Source: Arabidopsis thaliana
Taxonomy: Eukaryota; Streptophyta; Magnoliopsida; Brassicales; Brassicaceae
Length of the DNA stretch: 64,000 bases
Direction of reading: 5' to 3'
Assembly: GCF_000001735.4 (NCBI RefSeq)
Contig: NC_003074.8
Span: 3,534,101-3,598,100, forward strand
This document shows, in pieces, positions 1-10,233 of this stretch. Made by a program: the position numbers and the translations under genes. The number at the start of each line of letters is the position of its first letter. Position 1 is the stretch's first letter. Under the pieces are notes generated by a model. The model had not been told where the DNA came from. It made no database searches and was given only the letters and a program-made list of their open reading frames with translations.

Positions 1-293
1 GCTGCAGGATAACCAGGAATGGGAACACGTCCTGCTTCAATATCGAAAACGTCTTCTTCAAGCTTACTATATTGCTTCATAACATCAAAAACAGTCTTTC
101 CAGGGATCATGGAAGCAACTTTAAACCAGCGATCAGGCGAGTCTTCAGCGTATATCGCAAGAGCTCGTTCGAACATCTTGTTCTCTTCTTTAGTCCAGCT
201 ACCGCTACTCGAGCTGTGTAAGCTCACCATCTCTTGAACAACGAACCGGTGGTCAGAGATAGGTAGGTGAGAGAATGGATGCAGAGTCTCCAT
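1..293 (-). CDS. DIV/MYB-like transcription factor, N-terminal part (partial)
   Basis: The minus strand from the ATG at 293 gives 97 residues that run off the left edge. It opens METLHPFSHLP and holds a SANT/Myb repeat: GSWTKEENKMFERALA, then DRWFKVASMIPGKT, then DVMKQYSKLEEDV. This is the first of the two Myb repeats of DIVARICATA/RADIALIS-like plant factors. The second (SHAQKYF-type) repeat would lie beyond the window. I recognise the protein as the AT3G11280 product (memory, not searched). An AG lies just upstream of the ATG on the minus strand (TTTTTAG then GTATGG), so a 5' UTR intron probably ends there. Its role as a DNA-binding regulator is known for the family only. Confidence 0.85.
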   Translation of the reverse strand, partial: METLHPFSHLPISDHRFVVQEMVSLHSSSSGSWTKEENKMFERALAIYAEDSPDRWFKVASMIPGKTVFDVMKQYSKLEEDVFDIEAGRVPIPGYPA

Positions 294-1045
294 ACCTAAA
301 AACAAAAAAAGGGAAGAATAAGTTTCAACTACAAACACAGCTCAAAAAAGTCCATTTTCTTGCTCTATGTGTGGAGGAAGCTTAAAAGATAGATTTGTGA
401 TATAAGGAAATAATGGAAGCTTTTATATATAAGGTTTAATGATAATATAGTAGGAATCAAAGAAGAAGAAAAACAAAAGGGAAGGAAAAATGAAGAATCG
501 TATACTGAGGGAATCAAGAACCTGATTTGGGTAAGAGATTTGAAGCATATATAAAACCGACCCTCGAATCTGAAAAAAGACTCAAAGCTTTGAAGAATTT
601 ATGAGAATCTGCAAAAGTGAGTCGTCGAAGGAAGACAAAAACAGCAAAGCAAAGCCCACTTGAGAGATAGAGAGAGAGGAGAAGACTCAGAAGCTGAAGA
701 AGACCCAGTAAAGAGAGAGAGATAGTGAAGGAAGAGTAATATACAGAGAGAGAAGAGTCACTGTAGATATGGGAACAGAGTGAAGAGAAAGAAAAGGAAA
801 GGTTTCTTTATTTTTGGGAAGATTTGGCGTATTTGGATTGGAGAACAGCGAATGGCACCACTCCACTCGGATTCTTGCGGTTCATTTTTCTCAGAAAGAA
901 AAAAAAAGTTGATTGATCTATTTGATTCTATTATTTAATTCTTTGGAATACGACAAATTTGTTCTATCGCCTTTTTTCTGGTCCACACGGAGACATACTG
1001 TATGGTTTTGTTATAAATATAATGTTTTGATAATTACAATCAAAA
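294..1045. promoter_or_regulatory. 5' leader, probable leader intron and promoter of the MYB-like gene
   Basis: There is no coding sequence on either strand. On the minus strand a likely acceptor sits at 298 and a possible donor (CAG then GTTCTTG) near 520, which would put an intron of about 220 bp in the 5' UTR. From 640 to 770 the + strand is purine-rich (GAGAGA runs), which reads as CT-rich leader on the minus strand, a common feature of Arabidopsis 5' UTRs. The boundary between leader and promoter cannot be fixed from sequence alone. Confidence 0.4.
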
Positions 1046-1118
1046 GCGCCTGTAGCTCAGTGGATAGAGCGTCTGTTTCCTAAGCAGAAGGTCGTAGGTT
1101 CGACCCCTACCTGGCGCG
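1046..1118 (+). tRNA. tRNA-Arg (anticodon CCU)
   Basis: This is a 73-base cloverleaf. The acceptor is GCGCCUG with 3' strand CUGGCGC. The D arm is UAGCUCAGUGGAUAGAGC, with the usual A-box. The anticodon stem is UCUGU/GCAGA with loop UUCCUAA, giving anticodon CCU (reads AGG, Arg). The T arm is GUAGG/CCUAC with loop UUCGACC (B-box). The discriminator base is G and no CCA is encoded, as expected for a nuclear gene. One U-U mismatch sits in the acceptor stem (base 6 with 67). There is no intron. A T-run (TCTCTTTTT) about 9 bases downstream can serve as the Pol III terminator. Confidence 0.95.
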
Positions 1119-1665
1119 ATTTATCTCTTTTTATATCTTAATTTTGTCTCCTTAAGGAGGTTGTTTAGGATTAAGTTCTTACCTGGAATTAAGTGATGAT
1201 TGGTTTTAGTATCTATGCGTCGGTGGAAAATATTTTTAGAAAGTGTGACAGATTCAATAGCTAAAGCTCATTAAATCCCACTATCTCTCCATTTTACTTG
1301 TGATGCTCACATAAGTTTTAAATTACTTTCTGCAAACAGAGAAAATCAAATAAAAGTATATCGGTTGTATCAACTAATCAAACTGTACAAGGTTTTTTAA
1401 CTTAAGTTAATTTTGAAGAAGAGAAGGCTACATAGAGTCATAGACGATAGGATACGAATGCTTTGAAGTTTATTTCTCATCTGCAATAGAGACAAGAGTA
1501 ATTTCTTGCGACAAAAGTTAACCAGTAACTCTTATAATATTTCGACTGTCATAAAATCTTTCAAGGAACCTAATAATATAACATCTCACACTGTTCAAAA
1601 GATAAATCAAGAGTGTTTAGCATAATAAGACATAAGCAGAAGAAGTTTGGGAGAATATGACGATC
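1119..1665. other. Intergenic spacer
   Basis: AT-rich sequence between the tRNA and the 3' end of the first Myb/SANT gene. I see no ORF, RNA or repeat that I can support. The last 100 bases or so are presumably 3' UTR of the minus-strand gene. Confidence 0.5.
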
Positions 1666-3195
1666 TTAGGCAGCAATGGTAAGGCCACCAGATCGAAGTC
1701 TAAGCAGCCAAGACATTCTCAAACTTGAGTTCTTCAACAGCAAGAAAATCTCTCTGTACTCTTTCTTCACAAACAAATCCAACGCAAACAAGTAAAGATC
1801 ACTACCTTGCTCAACCTCTTCCATGGAGTCCAAACACTCAATGCATTCCCCAATGGTATACTCGTACTGCCTAACCGATGCACTCACTGGACTCTCCTTC
1901 ATCAGCTCAGTTTTTAACCTGTGGCATCCCGGAGTTACAATTTCAACATCTTGTAACCGAGACTCTGCAAAACCAACACTGTTAAATCTCCGGTGCTGCG
2001 GAGTAGGCTGCTCATCATCGTCATCATTGTCATCTTCATCAGCTCCACCTTCACTACCTGAGACTGGCTCGTTTGTGTAAAGTGTTGATAATGGAGTTGG
2101 GTCATGTAGCTGTGGTGATTCGGAATGATGATCAAGCACTCTCCTGCGATAAGAACGGAAATAGGCTTTTCCTGGTTCTATAAGTCCTTTGAAGATGGTT
2201 GCTAGTTTATCCGCGTGAGGAAGTTGTTTCCTTCTGAATGGTGCTGCTCTATGATTCTCCTGTTAATCAAAGAACCAATGTTAAGCTGCAAACTTAATCA
2301 ACTAATATAAAAAGTCGAGTAGCGTTTATACCTTCAAGTAGTTTTTCCAGTCTTCATCAGTAGCACCAAATGTTCGAGAAGTTGCATCCCATTTCATGAC
2401 AGGAGCACCAATCACTTGACACCAGATCTTCCACGATTTCCTGGTGCAATCCCAATGATTCTTGAGTTGCGGTCTGGTGAAGCTTTTACCGGTATTCTGA
2501 TTGATAGTCTCAAGGATCATTTTCCAAGTTTCCTTTGGATAATGTGAGTCAGGTCTGTTTCCTTTTAAAGCCTCTTGGAACAACAAATCAACAAACAGCT
2601 CATGTGAAGACGGTGACCAGTATCCTTTCGACTGAGGACTCGAGAAATTAGAAGCGCTTTGCGTGTCTTCTTCATCTCCAGTATTATCATTATCTTCATC
2701 ACGATGCTTGGCTATTCGCTTCCTTTTGCTACCTGAAGTACCTTCATCATCTAAGTTACTATCTTCAAAGATAAGCTCAAGTTTCTCGAGGAACGATGGA
2801 GGATTCAACCGATACTGCCCAGCCTCAGGATTCACCTGTCACAAATCCAATCATGAGTTTTATTATAGACTCAAGAAACAACCAAAATCAACACAGAAGA
2901 TAAATTGTACATGTAAATAGTTGGCCCAGTCTTGATCATTAGCACCAAAAGTGTTAGTCTGAGGATCCCATTGCATATCACTGCATTGAACAAGTCTACA
3001 CCAAATCTTCCACTGCTTGATCATTGTATCCCAGTGATTCTTAAGCTGGTTTCTGGTGAACCTAGCGCCAGTTCTTTGTAGAAAAGGTTTCAATATATGC
3101 TGCGTTCCAGGTTGATTCCCTAACATCTTTTGCTCGACGCATAAGTCCACAAATACTCTGTGGTATTCTGGTTCCCACGCAGCTTTCGGCATCAT
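1666..3195 (-). CDS. Myb/SANT-like DNA-binding domain protein, copy A (460 aa)
   Basis: Three exons on the minus strand, 2911-3195, 2332-2835 and 1666-2259, with GT-AG introns in phase 0. They join to 460 codons. Exon 1 encodes one Myb/SANT-like domain (trihelix-like, PF12776 type): WEPEYHRVFVDLC, then TRNQLKNHWDTMIKQWKIWCRL, then WDPQTNTFGANDQDWANYL. Exon 2 encodes a second domain with the same landmarks (YWSPSSHELFVDLL, LKNHWDCTRKSWKIWCQVIG, FGATDEDWKNYLK) after an acidic, basic-flanked linker. Exon 3 is a variable acidic region (GADEDDNDDDDE) ending in a conserved helix-like tail with MEEVEQGSDLYLFALDLF. A putative nuclear DNA-binding protein of unknown target; I think it is AT3G11290. It is the left copy of a tandem array. 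Confidence 0.85.
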
Positions 3196-3954
3196 AACTC
3201 TTCACTATACGAATAGATAAGTAAACAACAACAACATAATTGAGAAGTATGTATGGACTAAACACACATTTGTCATCCCACAATTGCTTTTGATTGGAAG
3301 CATTACAGGACTTATCAATTCCAAATGCATAGATTCTAACAAATTCATAACCAGGAGACAACAAAAGACGAGAGACCCAGAAAAAAATAAAATAAAGCAA
3401 AGATTTTTGCAAGGCAAATTCTGAAAATCTATTAGATCATTCATGTGATGAAAATTAACGCAATTTAGAGTTAAGCTCTGTACACTAGATCGAGTACTAT
3501 TTGGCCCTAACATTGAAAGAACGAAGAAAAAAACGATTTTGAGATTCGCAATTTGTCTAGATGAAATGGAGAAATCAAAGGTGTGAAATGTTTACCAGAA
3601 AAACAGCGGCGAGAGCGATTCTGAGTTGTGTTGTTAAGAGTGTGGCTGAAAAAGCCGGATCGCGATTTTTCTCGCTGTTATCGGATTTTGGCGTTTGTGC
3701 CGCTCGAGACGGTGCCTTGTTTTCTCAGATCACTAGGCGTCTCATTTTATACCGGTTATATCCGGTTATCTCTATTGGCAACTTTTTTATTTATTGTGTT
3801 GACAGGTTTCAATTTGTGGCAATAAAAGAGAATTTGTCTTCAATTCTATTTAATCATATTGTGTGATTTTAAGTGTTAATTAAGAAGATAGTCAAAATTT
3901 TGAGTCTTATTACAGCTTTATTACCATGATTTGTTTTGGTAAGTTTAAGCATGG
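3196..3954. promoter_or_regulatory. Upstream region of Myb/SANT copy A
   Basis: Sequence 5' of the minus-strand ATG at 3195. It shares recognisable stretches with the regions upstream of the other two copies: the purine-rich stretch next to the ATG with ATAGATAAGTAA, and the phrase CTAGATCGAGT. It is therefore part of the duplicated unit and probably carries leader and promoter. I see no convincing coding sequence; the + strand ORF at 3561-3866 has no recognisable domain. Confidence 0.4.
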
Positions 3955-3964
3955 ATTTTTATTT

Positions 3965-4258
3965 GGGAAAAATGTCGTTTTATACGTGAACTTTCAAAAA
4001 GTGGCCATTCAATACGTGAACTTTGAGGTCGGCCAAATAAAACATGATAAAAACGTTGACCGCCATTTAACACAAATCAAAATGTTGACCAGGCCAAAAT
4101 CCCCGAGACGTTAACTGGCATTAACGGATCCGATAACCGCCGTTAGCAGACGTTAATTATTTCTGTTAATACCGAAAACGACGTCGTTTTACATAAAACG
4201 AAACAACAAAATCCCCAATTCGATTTCGAAATCCCTAATTCTATCGTCATCTTCTTCC
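3965..4258 (+). repeat. Left TIR of the MULE
   Basis: 294-bp inverted repeat, mirrored at 4720-5013. Both arms contain the same landmarks in order: GTTGACCGCC, CCCCGAGACGTTAACTGGC, GATAACCGCCGTTAGC and AAAACGACGTCGTTTTA. Confidence 0.9.
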
Positions 4259-4719
4259 ATCTTCTTTCAAAGCTTCAAAGTAAGAGTCCAGGAACCCTAA
4301 CGAATCGAGATCCTCTCGACATCCCTTCTTCTCCGAAAGTTTCACATACTGGATTTTGCTCTTGGCGAGCTAGCTAACAATGTCACGACGTTCGGCGGTT
4401 CTTAATGGACCTAACTAAAACGCCCAATAAATTTTAAACCCATTAATGTCTATCCCTTTGTGTCGTAAGTCCACGTTTCTCCACCATTCTTTCATCATCA
4501 TCGTCAAGCAATGTTTATTAATATTATGAGCTACTTCCACAAGACGTCTTTGTTAGTAAAGAAATGGGAAGTCGTGCAGTATGTATACAACGTGTGGCAC
4601 CACCGTTTTTTGAAGCCTGGCAAGTGAAGAAGATAAAAACAGTTGGTTCCTTTTTTGTGAATACTAGTGTTAAGAGAAGAAGAAGCACTAGTGTGAGATG
4701 TAGCAGCATAGCTACATGG

Positions 4720-5013
4720 GGAAGAAGATGACGATAAAATTAGGGATTTCGAAATTGAATTGGGGATTTTGTTGTTTCATTTTAAATAAAACGACGTCGT
4801 TTTCGCTATTAACAGAAATAATTAACGTCTGCTAACGGCGGTTATCGGATCCATTAATGCCAGTTAACGTCTCGGGGATTTTGGCCTGGTCAACATTTTG
4901 ATTTGTGTTAAATGGCGGTCAACGTTTTTATCATGTTTTATTTGGCCGATCGCAAAGTTTACGTATTGAATGACCACTTTTTGAAAGTTCACGTATAAAA
5001 CGACATTTTTCCC
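4720..5013 (-). repeat. Right TIR of the MULE
   Basis: The reverse complement of this arm matches the left arm from its first base to CATCTTCTTCC, with scattered substitutions and no large gap. Confidence 0.9.
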
Positions 5014-5023
5014 ATTTTTATTT

Positions 5024-5689
5024 GTATTTGTTACTGTATATTGGTTATTAATTTGGAAAGGATATCTAATAATATCATGATTCATGAACCAAAACCAGAG
5101 AAAGTATTTCTCTCTAGGTTAACTATAATGAATTTATATGAGTCATACTTACAAGGAAACCCTAAACATGTGAACTAGTTTGGCATTTCATTGGGCTTCT
5201 TATGAGACAATATTTGGGCTTTTAAATTTAATAAAGAGAGAACTAGCTAAACTAAAGCTTCAAAAATCTCCCCGAAAACTATGATTTTCTCGGTATGAGG
5301 CGGAGGAAACGGGTAAGGTACACAACGTTTCGGAAGAATGACAATAGTACCCCCAAACCGTTGCTCTAAGCCACGATATATGAGCCTGCCATAGAAAAGC
5401 GTTTCGCCTTCCGTTTGACCATATGCGTGAAATGGTAGAGAAAGTTGACTTGTTGTTCAAGAAAACTCCAAAAATCTGTAATACTTACATTGAACTTGTA
5501 GCGACGAATGTTCGTCAAATATAGCAGAGAGAGAAGCCACAAGAAGAAGAATTCTAGAACAACTAGCCATTCTATCTCAAGAATAAGCTACTAAATTAAA
5601 AATAGATATTCATAATTTAATATCTTATATACACTAGTGAAAACAATTTTAGGGTACTCTCCAACATATTAACTATTACATATGCTGCT
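5024..5689. pseudogene. Unidentified decayed segment, copy 1 (duplicated at about 7650-8250)
   Basis: This stretch aligns collinearly with 7650-8250. On the minus strand, an ATG at about 5571 opens MASCSRILLLVASLSAIF, a signal-peptide-like start. A GTAAGT donor-like site follows about 80 bases on. Further down, one frame reads FHAYGQTEGETLFYGRL through RFGGTIVILPKRCVPYPFPP and stops near 5240. The pieces are in different frames and neither copy is open throughout, so this looks like a dead secreted-protein-like gene or exon. I do not recognise the family. It was part of the duplicated unit, because it recurs in the same position relative to the Myb/SANT copies. Confidence 0.4.
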
Positions 5690-6376
5690 CTCGTGTGTAG
5701 CCTAGTCCTGTCTTCTGGTTTAACGACTCAACCATCATATTCCAAGTTTCCTTTGGATAATGTGAGTAACCTCTGGTTTTGATAGGTCTGTTTCCTTTTA
5801 AAGACTCTTGGAACAACAAATCAACAAGCAGCTCATGTGAAGACGATGACCAATATGCTTTAGACGCGCTTTGCGTATCTTCATCAGGATGATTGCATCT
5901 TCGCTTCTTTTTGCTGCCGGAAGTACCTTCAAAGATAAACTCTAGGTCCTGAGAAACGATGGAGGATTCAACCGATACTGCTTAGCCTATGGATTCACCT
6001 GTGACAAATCCAATCAAGTTTTATTACGTATAGCCTTTTAAAAAACCACCAAAATCAACACTAAACATAAACCATTCTTTGTACCTGTAAATAGTTGGCC
6101 CAGTCTCGAATACTGGCACCAAACGTCTTTGTCTGAGGATCCCATTTCATATGTGATATGACTGCATTGAACAAGTCTACACCATATCTTCCACTGCCTG
6201 ACTATTTTATCCCAATGATTCTTAAGCTGGATTTTCGTGAGCATCGTGCCCGTCTTTTGTTGAAAAGGTTTCAATATATGCTGCAATACAGGTTTGTTTC
6301 CCAACATCTTTTGCTCCTTGCATAAGTCCACAAACACTTTGTGGTGTTCATGTCCCCACATGGATTTCGTCATCAT
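5690..6376 (-). pseudogene. Myb/SANT-like pseudogene, copy B (exon 3 and half of exon 2 deleted)
   Basis: Exon 1 remnant (about 6090-6376) opens MMTKSMWGHEHHKVFVDLC and is clearly related to copies A and C. It is thrown out of frame after WCRLVQCS by a few extra bases near 6150-6160. Exon 2 remnant (about 5690-5998) keeps the acidic linker and the start of the second domain. It stops abruptly at the point equivalent to 9475 in copy C, where the sequence jumps to the downstream flank. The rest of exon 2, intron 2 and all of exon 3 are gone, roughly 1.2 kb. Other small indels are present. Possibly the region annotated AT3G11300 (memory). It can no longer make the two-domain protein. Confidence 0.8.
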
Positions 6377-7649
6377 AAATATTTCCTATATATGTATAGA
6401 TAAGTAAAGACGACAACAACAAAAAAACGTAAGTTCTTATTAAAGGCTCTAATTGGTAACACCATTAAAAAGCGGGGGAAATAAATATAAAAAAAGTCTG
6501 AATCTATGATTGGTTAAAATTAATCTCTTACTGGATCACGAAATTGTTTTGTCAATCTATGATTCCAAGGGGTGTCTAAACACAGCTTTAAACAATTATA
6601 ACCAAATCTATACAAAATATACATCCAAACTTGTCTCGAAAATTTAATGTCATGGCTAAATCTAGAACTAGGCTTAAAACTCATGAAACAACCACCATAA
6701 ACCATTGCAATTTGTTTTGATTAGAAAAAAAAAAAAATCATTTCATAGCAAATGTACTTGGGACAATTTTCACAAACGTAAGCATACAAAAACATCCCAG
6801 GAGACCACATAAGTTATAACAAGTGATTTTTGAAAGGCAAATTCTGAAAAAAAAATCAACTAGATCGAGTGCTCATCCATGTGATGAACATTTATGCAAT
6901 CTAGAGTTGAGTTATTTACACTAGATCGAGTGTTCTGTTATCACCTGAACATGAATAAAAACGATTTTCTGAATAGCTATTTGTCTAATTGAGAAATCGA
7001 AATAGTGTCTAAGTAAGTGTAAACAGACCTCTAGTAAAGAGCGATTGTGATTATTATTTGTTTTCTCATATTATTGTGATTTGTTTTCTCAGGTTACTAG
7101 AGATCTAGGTCCCATTTTATATTGGATAGAGCATGTATGGGAAACTTTTCTATTGTGTAAGACCACTTTCAATTAGTTGCAAGAAAAAGATGATTTATCT
7201 TCCTATCATATCATATTGTGATTTTTGAAGGTTAATTAGTCACAATACATATTTTAGTTAGGTTAATTACATGAATTTTTATCATTATTTGGTATACAAT
7301 TAAGTTTATTTGCTCGCAAAATTTGACTATTTTAAATTAGATCATAAACTATTATATGTGCAAAAAGTGAAAAAAAAACAACTGATTTTTGTATATTACG
7401 TACACGTTATTAATTAGTTTCAATGCTATGAAATTTTTATATAGCGAAAAAAATTTACGTTTGAAATTTGAAAATAAATTGTTGTTTTTATATGGCATAT
7501 TATCTCATTAGGTTAACTATTATGAGTTTTATGAGTTTTTTTACTACGTTTACGTGTTACATTGATTTTTCTTTAATTAGGTATACAAATGAATTTGCGC
7601 GCTTAACTATTATGTGCTTTGTTTCAAATCAGAGTGAAGAGAGAATCAA
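6377..7649. other. Spacer upstream of pseudogene copy B
   Basis: AT-rich DNA in the minus-strand promoter position of copy B. It contains array-specific phrases also found upstream of copies A and C: the ATAGATAAGTAA leader, the CTAGATCGAGTG repeats around 6860-6930, and the TTTACGTG/TTGCTCGC stretch near 7300-7620, which recurs at 10900-11060. No coding sequence is supported. The ORF at 7468-7716 is a chance reading of AT-rich repeat. Confidence 0.4.
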
Positions 7650-8250
7650 AGCTCCGAAACCCTTACTTCTCATACATTATGAATCATATACTTGCAAGAA
7701 AACCCTAAACATATGAGCCAGTTGGCAGTACATTGGGCTTCTTGTGAGACAATATATGGGCTTCTTATGAATGCTTTAATAAAGAGATGAGTTAAATGAT
7801 CCAGTAACTAGCTAACTAGAACTTCAAAATCTCACCGAAAACGATGATTTTCTTTTCTAGGTAAGAGGCCGACCAAACGGGTAAGGGTAAGGTACACCAC
7901 GTTTCGGAATAATTACAATAGTACTCCGAACCGTCTCTCTAAGGCACGAGATATGAGCTTGCTATAGAAGCGTTCCTAGTTTGCCCGTGAGCGTAAAATT
8001 GTAGACAAAGGTTACTTGTTGTTCAAGAAACTCCAAAAATCTGTAACACTTACATTATATTGAACTTGTCGCGACGAATCTTCGTCTCAATAAAATATAG
8101 CAGAGAGAGAAGCACGAAAAGAAGATTTCTAGAACAAGAAGTAGCCACTCTATCTCTAGTGATCAAGTCATAAGCTAACAGTTTAATATCTTACACTATT
8201 GAAATGAATTTTAGGGTACTCTCCAACAAATTCAATATTGCCTAGCTATA
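7650..8250. pseudogene. Unidentified decayed segment, copy 2
   Basis: Collinear duplicate of 5024-5689. Shared landmarks are ACCCTAAACAT, TTGGGCTTCTT, GAGACAATAT, GGGTAAGGTACAC, GTTTCGGAA, ACTTGTTGTTCAAGAAA, CTCCAAAAATCTGTAA, TAGCAGAGAGAGAAG and TTTTAGGGTACTCTCCAACA. On the minus strand the ATG of copy 1 is GTG here, and several frame changes separate the coding-like pieces. The edge next to the Myb/SANT 3' end (TTTTAGGGTACTCTCC) is the same in both units, which fixes the duplication register. Confidence 0.4.
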
Positions 8251-8435
8251 TGTAAATATAAAATAAAGGATTTTCCTAAAAAGATAGTTAAGAAAAAATA
8301 TAGAAAAGAGTTTTCCATAAAACCAATAAACATAAAATCCCAATAAACACATAAATTGTTTTCTTCAAAAAATAAATAAAAAGTTTTAAGCATAATTATA
8401 AGACACAATCATAAGTTTAGGAGAATAATAGGATC

Positions 8436-10233
8436 TTAGGCAGCCATGGTAGAGCCACCGGATAGGCGTCTAAGCAGCCAAGACATTCTCAAAGTTGAGG
8501 TCTCCAACAATAAGAACATCTCTCTGCACTCTTTGTTCATAAACAAATCCAACGCAAGCATGTAAAGTTCACTACCTTTCTCAACCTCTTCCATGGCGTT
8601 CAAACACTTCATGCATTCTCCAATGGTATATTCGTACTCCTTAACCAATGCATTTGATGTAATCTTCTCCACCAGCTCAATATTGATCCTTTCACATGGC
8701 GCAGGAGTTACAGTTTCCACATCTTGTGACTCTTCAACACCAACACCGTTAAATGCCCAGTGATGCGGAGTAGGCTCATGATTGTCATTATCATCAGCTA
8801 TACCTTCAATTCCTGCGACTGGTTTGTTGATGTCGAGTTCTGATGATGGAGCTCGGTCATGTGGTGATTCGACAAGATGATTCAACACTATGTAGTGGTC
8901 ATCATCAGCTCCACCTTCACTTCCTGTGACTGGCTCGTTTAGGTCGATTTCTGATGATGAAGCTGGGTCATGTGGTGATTCGAAGTGATGATCCATCACT
9001 ATGTGGTGGTCATCATCAGCTCCACCTTCACTTCCTGGGACAGACTCGTTAATGTTGAGTGCTGATGAAGGAGCTGGGTGTTGTGGTGCTTCGGAATGAT
9101 GATTCACTCTCTTGCGATAAGGACGCAAAGCGGTCTTTCCAGGTTCTACATGTCCTTTGAAGATGATTGCTAGTTTATCAGCGTGAGGAATATGTTTCAA
9201 TCTGAATTGTTCAGCTCTCTTATTTTCCTATAAGACAAAACAAAGAAAACATATTCAATGTTATTCCCAAGCTGCAAAATTATACCAATTGATAAAAACA
9301 TTGAATACGTTTTTTTAACCTTGGAGTAGTTTTCCCAGTCCTCCGACGTAGCGCCAAAGGTTTTGGTGTTGGCATCCCACTTCAACAGCGGAGAGCCAAC
9401 AGCTTGACACCAGCGCCTCCAAGCATCCCTGGTAATATTCCAGTGGTTTTTGAGCTGCTTTCTTGTGTAGCGTAGTCCTGTCTTCTGGTTGAACGACTCA
9501 ACCATCATATTCCAAGTTTCCTTTGCATAGTATCCGTTACGTCTGGCTGGCTTAGGTCTGTTTTCTTTTAAAGACTCTGTGAACAACAAATCCACAAAAA
9601 TCTCATGTGAAGACGATGACCAATATGCTTTATACCGCGGAATAGTGATATCATCATCTCCAGTGTAATTATCATCATCTCCAGTGTCATTATCTTCATC
9701 TCCAGTATCATTATCTGCATCAGGAATTCGCTTTCTTTTGCCACATGATGTACCTTCTTCATCACCTAAGTCAGTACCTTCAAAGATCATCTTTAGGTCC
9801 TTGAGAAACGGTGGAGGACTCGACCTAAACCGATACTGCTTAGCCTTAGGATTCACCTGTGACAAATCCAATCAAGTTTTACTAATTATATAGCCTTTAA
9901 ACAAACAACCAATATTAACACAACATAAACCATTCTTTGTACCCTAAAATAGTTGGTCCAGACTTCAGTACTCGCACCAAACTTCTTTGTCTGGGGATCC
10001 CATTTCATCTCACTGCATTCAACAAGTCTACACCACGCCCTCCACAGTCTCAACATGGTATCCCAATGATTCTTAAGCTGGTCTCTGGTGAACCTAGCGC
10101 CAGTGTTTTGTACAAAAGATTCCCATATACGGTTCAATCCAGGTAATCGAAATCCCAACATCTTTTGCTCAACGCATAAATCCACAAATACTTTGTGTAG
10201 TTCAGGTTCCCACATGACTTTCTCTCTCGTCAT
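8436..10233 (-). CDS. Myb/SANT-like DNA-binding domain protein, copy C (539 aa)
   Basis: Three exons, 9943-10233, 9320-9856 and 8436-9227, with phase-0 GT-AG introns, totalling 539 codons. Architecture matches copy A: exon 1 Myb/SANT-like domain (WEPELHKVFVDLC, LKNHWDTMLRLWRAWCRL, FGASTEVWTNYF) and exon 2 second domain (YWSSSSHEIFVDLLF, LKNHWNITRDAWRRWCQ, FGATSEDWENYSK). The linker of exon 2 has a short DxDxTGDED repeat. Exon 3 is about 65 codons longer than in copy A. A unit of roughly 37 residues (ESPHDPASSSEID...NEPVTGSEGGADDDHHIV) is present about three times here and once in A. The conserved tail MEEVEKGSELYMLALDLF follows. I think it is AT3G11310. It is intact and presumably the functional partner of copy A. 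Confidence 0.85.
8790..9120 (-). repeat. In-frame minisatellite in exon 3 of Myb/SANT copy C
   Basis: About three tandem units of roughly 110 bases. Each contains, on the + strand, TGGTCATCATCAGCTCCACC followed by TTCACTTCCTG and GATGATG. Each encodes an ESPxxPAxSSxxxxNEPVxGSEGGADDD segment. Unit length is a multiple of three, so the frame is kept. Copy A has a single unit at the same place. Confidence 0.75.

Larger units (their letters stand above)
3965..5013. mobile_element. Nonautonomous Mutator-like transposon (MULE) with 294-bp inverted repeats
   Basis: The terminal inverted repeats lie at 3965-4258 and 4720-5013. They begin GGGAAAAATGTCGTTTTATA and match nearly base for base, with about a dozen differences by eye. 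The element is flanked by a perfect 10-bp direct repeat ATTTTTATTT at 3955-3964 and 5014-5023, the target-site duplication. Long TIRs with a 9-10 bp duplication are diagnostic of the Mutator superfamily. The 461-bp interior has no transposase, so movement would need a transposase in trans. The TIRs hold the palindrome AACGACGTCGTT. The high TIR identity and intact duplication suggest a fairly young insertion. It lies in the spacer between array units A and B. Confidence 0.9.
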
